Source: AP-15 sp963701815
Lineage (GTDB): Bacteria > Pseudomonadota > Alphaproteobacteria > ATCC43930 > CGMCC-115725
Length of the DNA stretch: 64,000 nt
Assembly: GCA_963701815.1 (NCBI GenBank)
Contig: CAVPBN010000037.1
Location: 1 to 64,000, forward strand
Direction of reading: 5' to 3'
This document shows positions 63,984 to 64,000 of the stretch, piece after piece. Position numbers and translations under genes: made by a program. The notes beneath the pieces were generated by a model. The model did not search any database, had not been told where the DNA came from, and saw only the letters and a program-made list of their open reading frames with translations. Within the stretch, counting starts at the first letter, position 1. Every line of letters starts with the position of its first letter.

Positions 63984-64000
63984 TCAGAATGGTCAAAGTA

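Overview
The window looks like chromosomal DNA of a GC-rich alphaproteobacterium, probably of the Rhizobiales/Rhodospirillales kind. The signs are very high third-position GC, an Rrf2-type NsrR regulator, many exporters and flavin enzymes, and dispersed palindromes of the CGAGATTGCTTCG and GTCATGCCCG types common in those groups. The genus cannot be fixed from the sequence alone. A striking general property is about a dozen single-base frame breaks in otherwise well conserved genes (glgX, two transporters, a Crp-type regulator, an ECF sigma factor, norB with three, an ene-reductase, an LLM oxidoreductase, a lactonase, an outer-membrane protein). They could be assembly indels or real decay; each is recorded in its entry.

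Layout. 1-822: 3' end of glycogen debranching enzyme glgX. 1030-4865: an island beside tRNA-Ser(UGA), with a wrecked serine recombinase reading antisense into the tRNA, a MazEF-like toxin-antitoxin pair with a palindromic operator, and a PD-(D/E)XK nuclease-like gene overlapping a decayed RNase J-like MBL hydrolase, preceded by a perfect 32-bp palindrome. 4866-16068: transporters (three intact or nearly intact MFS plus a frame-broken one, a TDT-family exporter), an AllA-type lyase, an F420-type LLM enzyme, a Crp/Fnr regulator, and two copies of an MFS plus small membrane protein unit, one of them mostly deleted. 16332-24792: a nitrosative-stress block. On the minus strand: nsrR, a CopD-like membrane protein, quinol NO reductase, nnrS, an ECF sigma factor, a periplasmic DUF5602-like protein and a HiPIP. 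On the plus strand: group III truncated hemoglobin, a DUF6306-like protein and a nitronate monooxygenase. A clear NsrR operator sits between the two arms. 25515-31650: an MFS exporter and a complete branched-chain amino-acid type ABC importer (SBP-LivH-LivM-LivG-LivF) with overlapping genes. 31932-41038: a Tat-exported F420/NADP reductase-like protein, three more MFS genes, an L,D-transpeptidase, a DadA-like oxidase, a small protein with an internal 20-residue repeat, and a beta-carbonic anhydrase. 41144-53701: nitronate monooxygenase, NMT1/THI5-like binding protein, amidase, GlcG-like protein, ene-reductase, aldo/keto reductase, MetE-like methyltransferase, two MFS genes, and a dipeptide-epimerase homologue lacking one catalytic Lys. 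53918-62725: an IclR regulator followed by a co-directional cluster of two Baeyer-Villiger monooxygenases, an LLM oxidoreductase, a PhyH-type dioxygenase and a SAF/Rossmann oxidoreductase, facing a beta-propeller lactonase. 63019-63983: a small secreted ORF and an outer-membrane barrel protein.

Functionally the window is an accessory or catabolic part of the genome: uptake and export (ten MFS genes), NO and nitro-compound detoxification, and oxidative attack on ketone or terpenoid-like substrates. The best candidates for something undescribed are the nuclease/MBL pair by the tRNA island, the coupling of an ECF-DUF5602-HiPIP module to the NsrR/NO-reductase operon, and the two-BVMO cluster.
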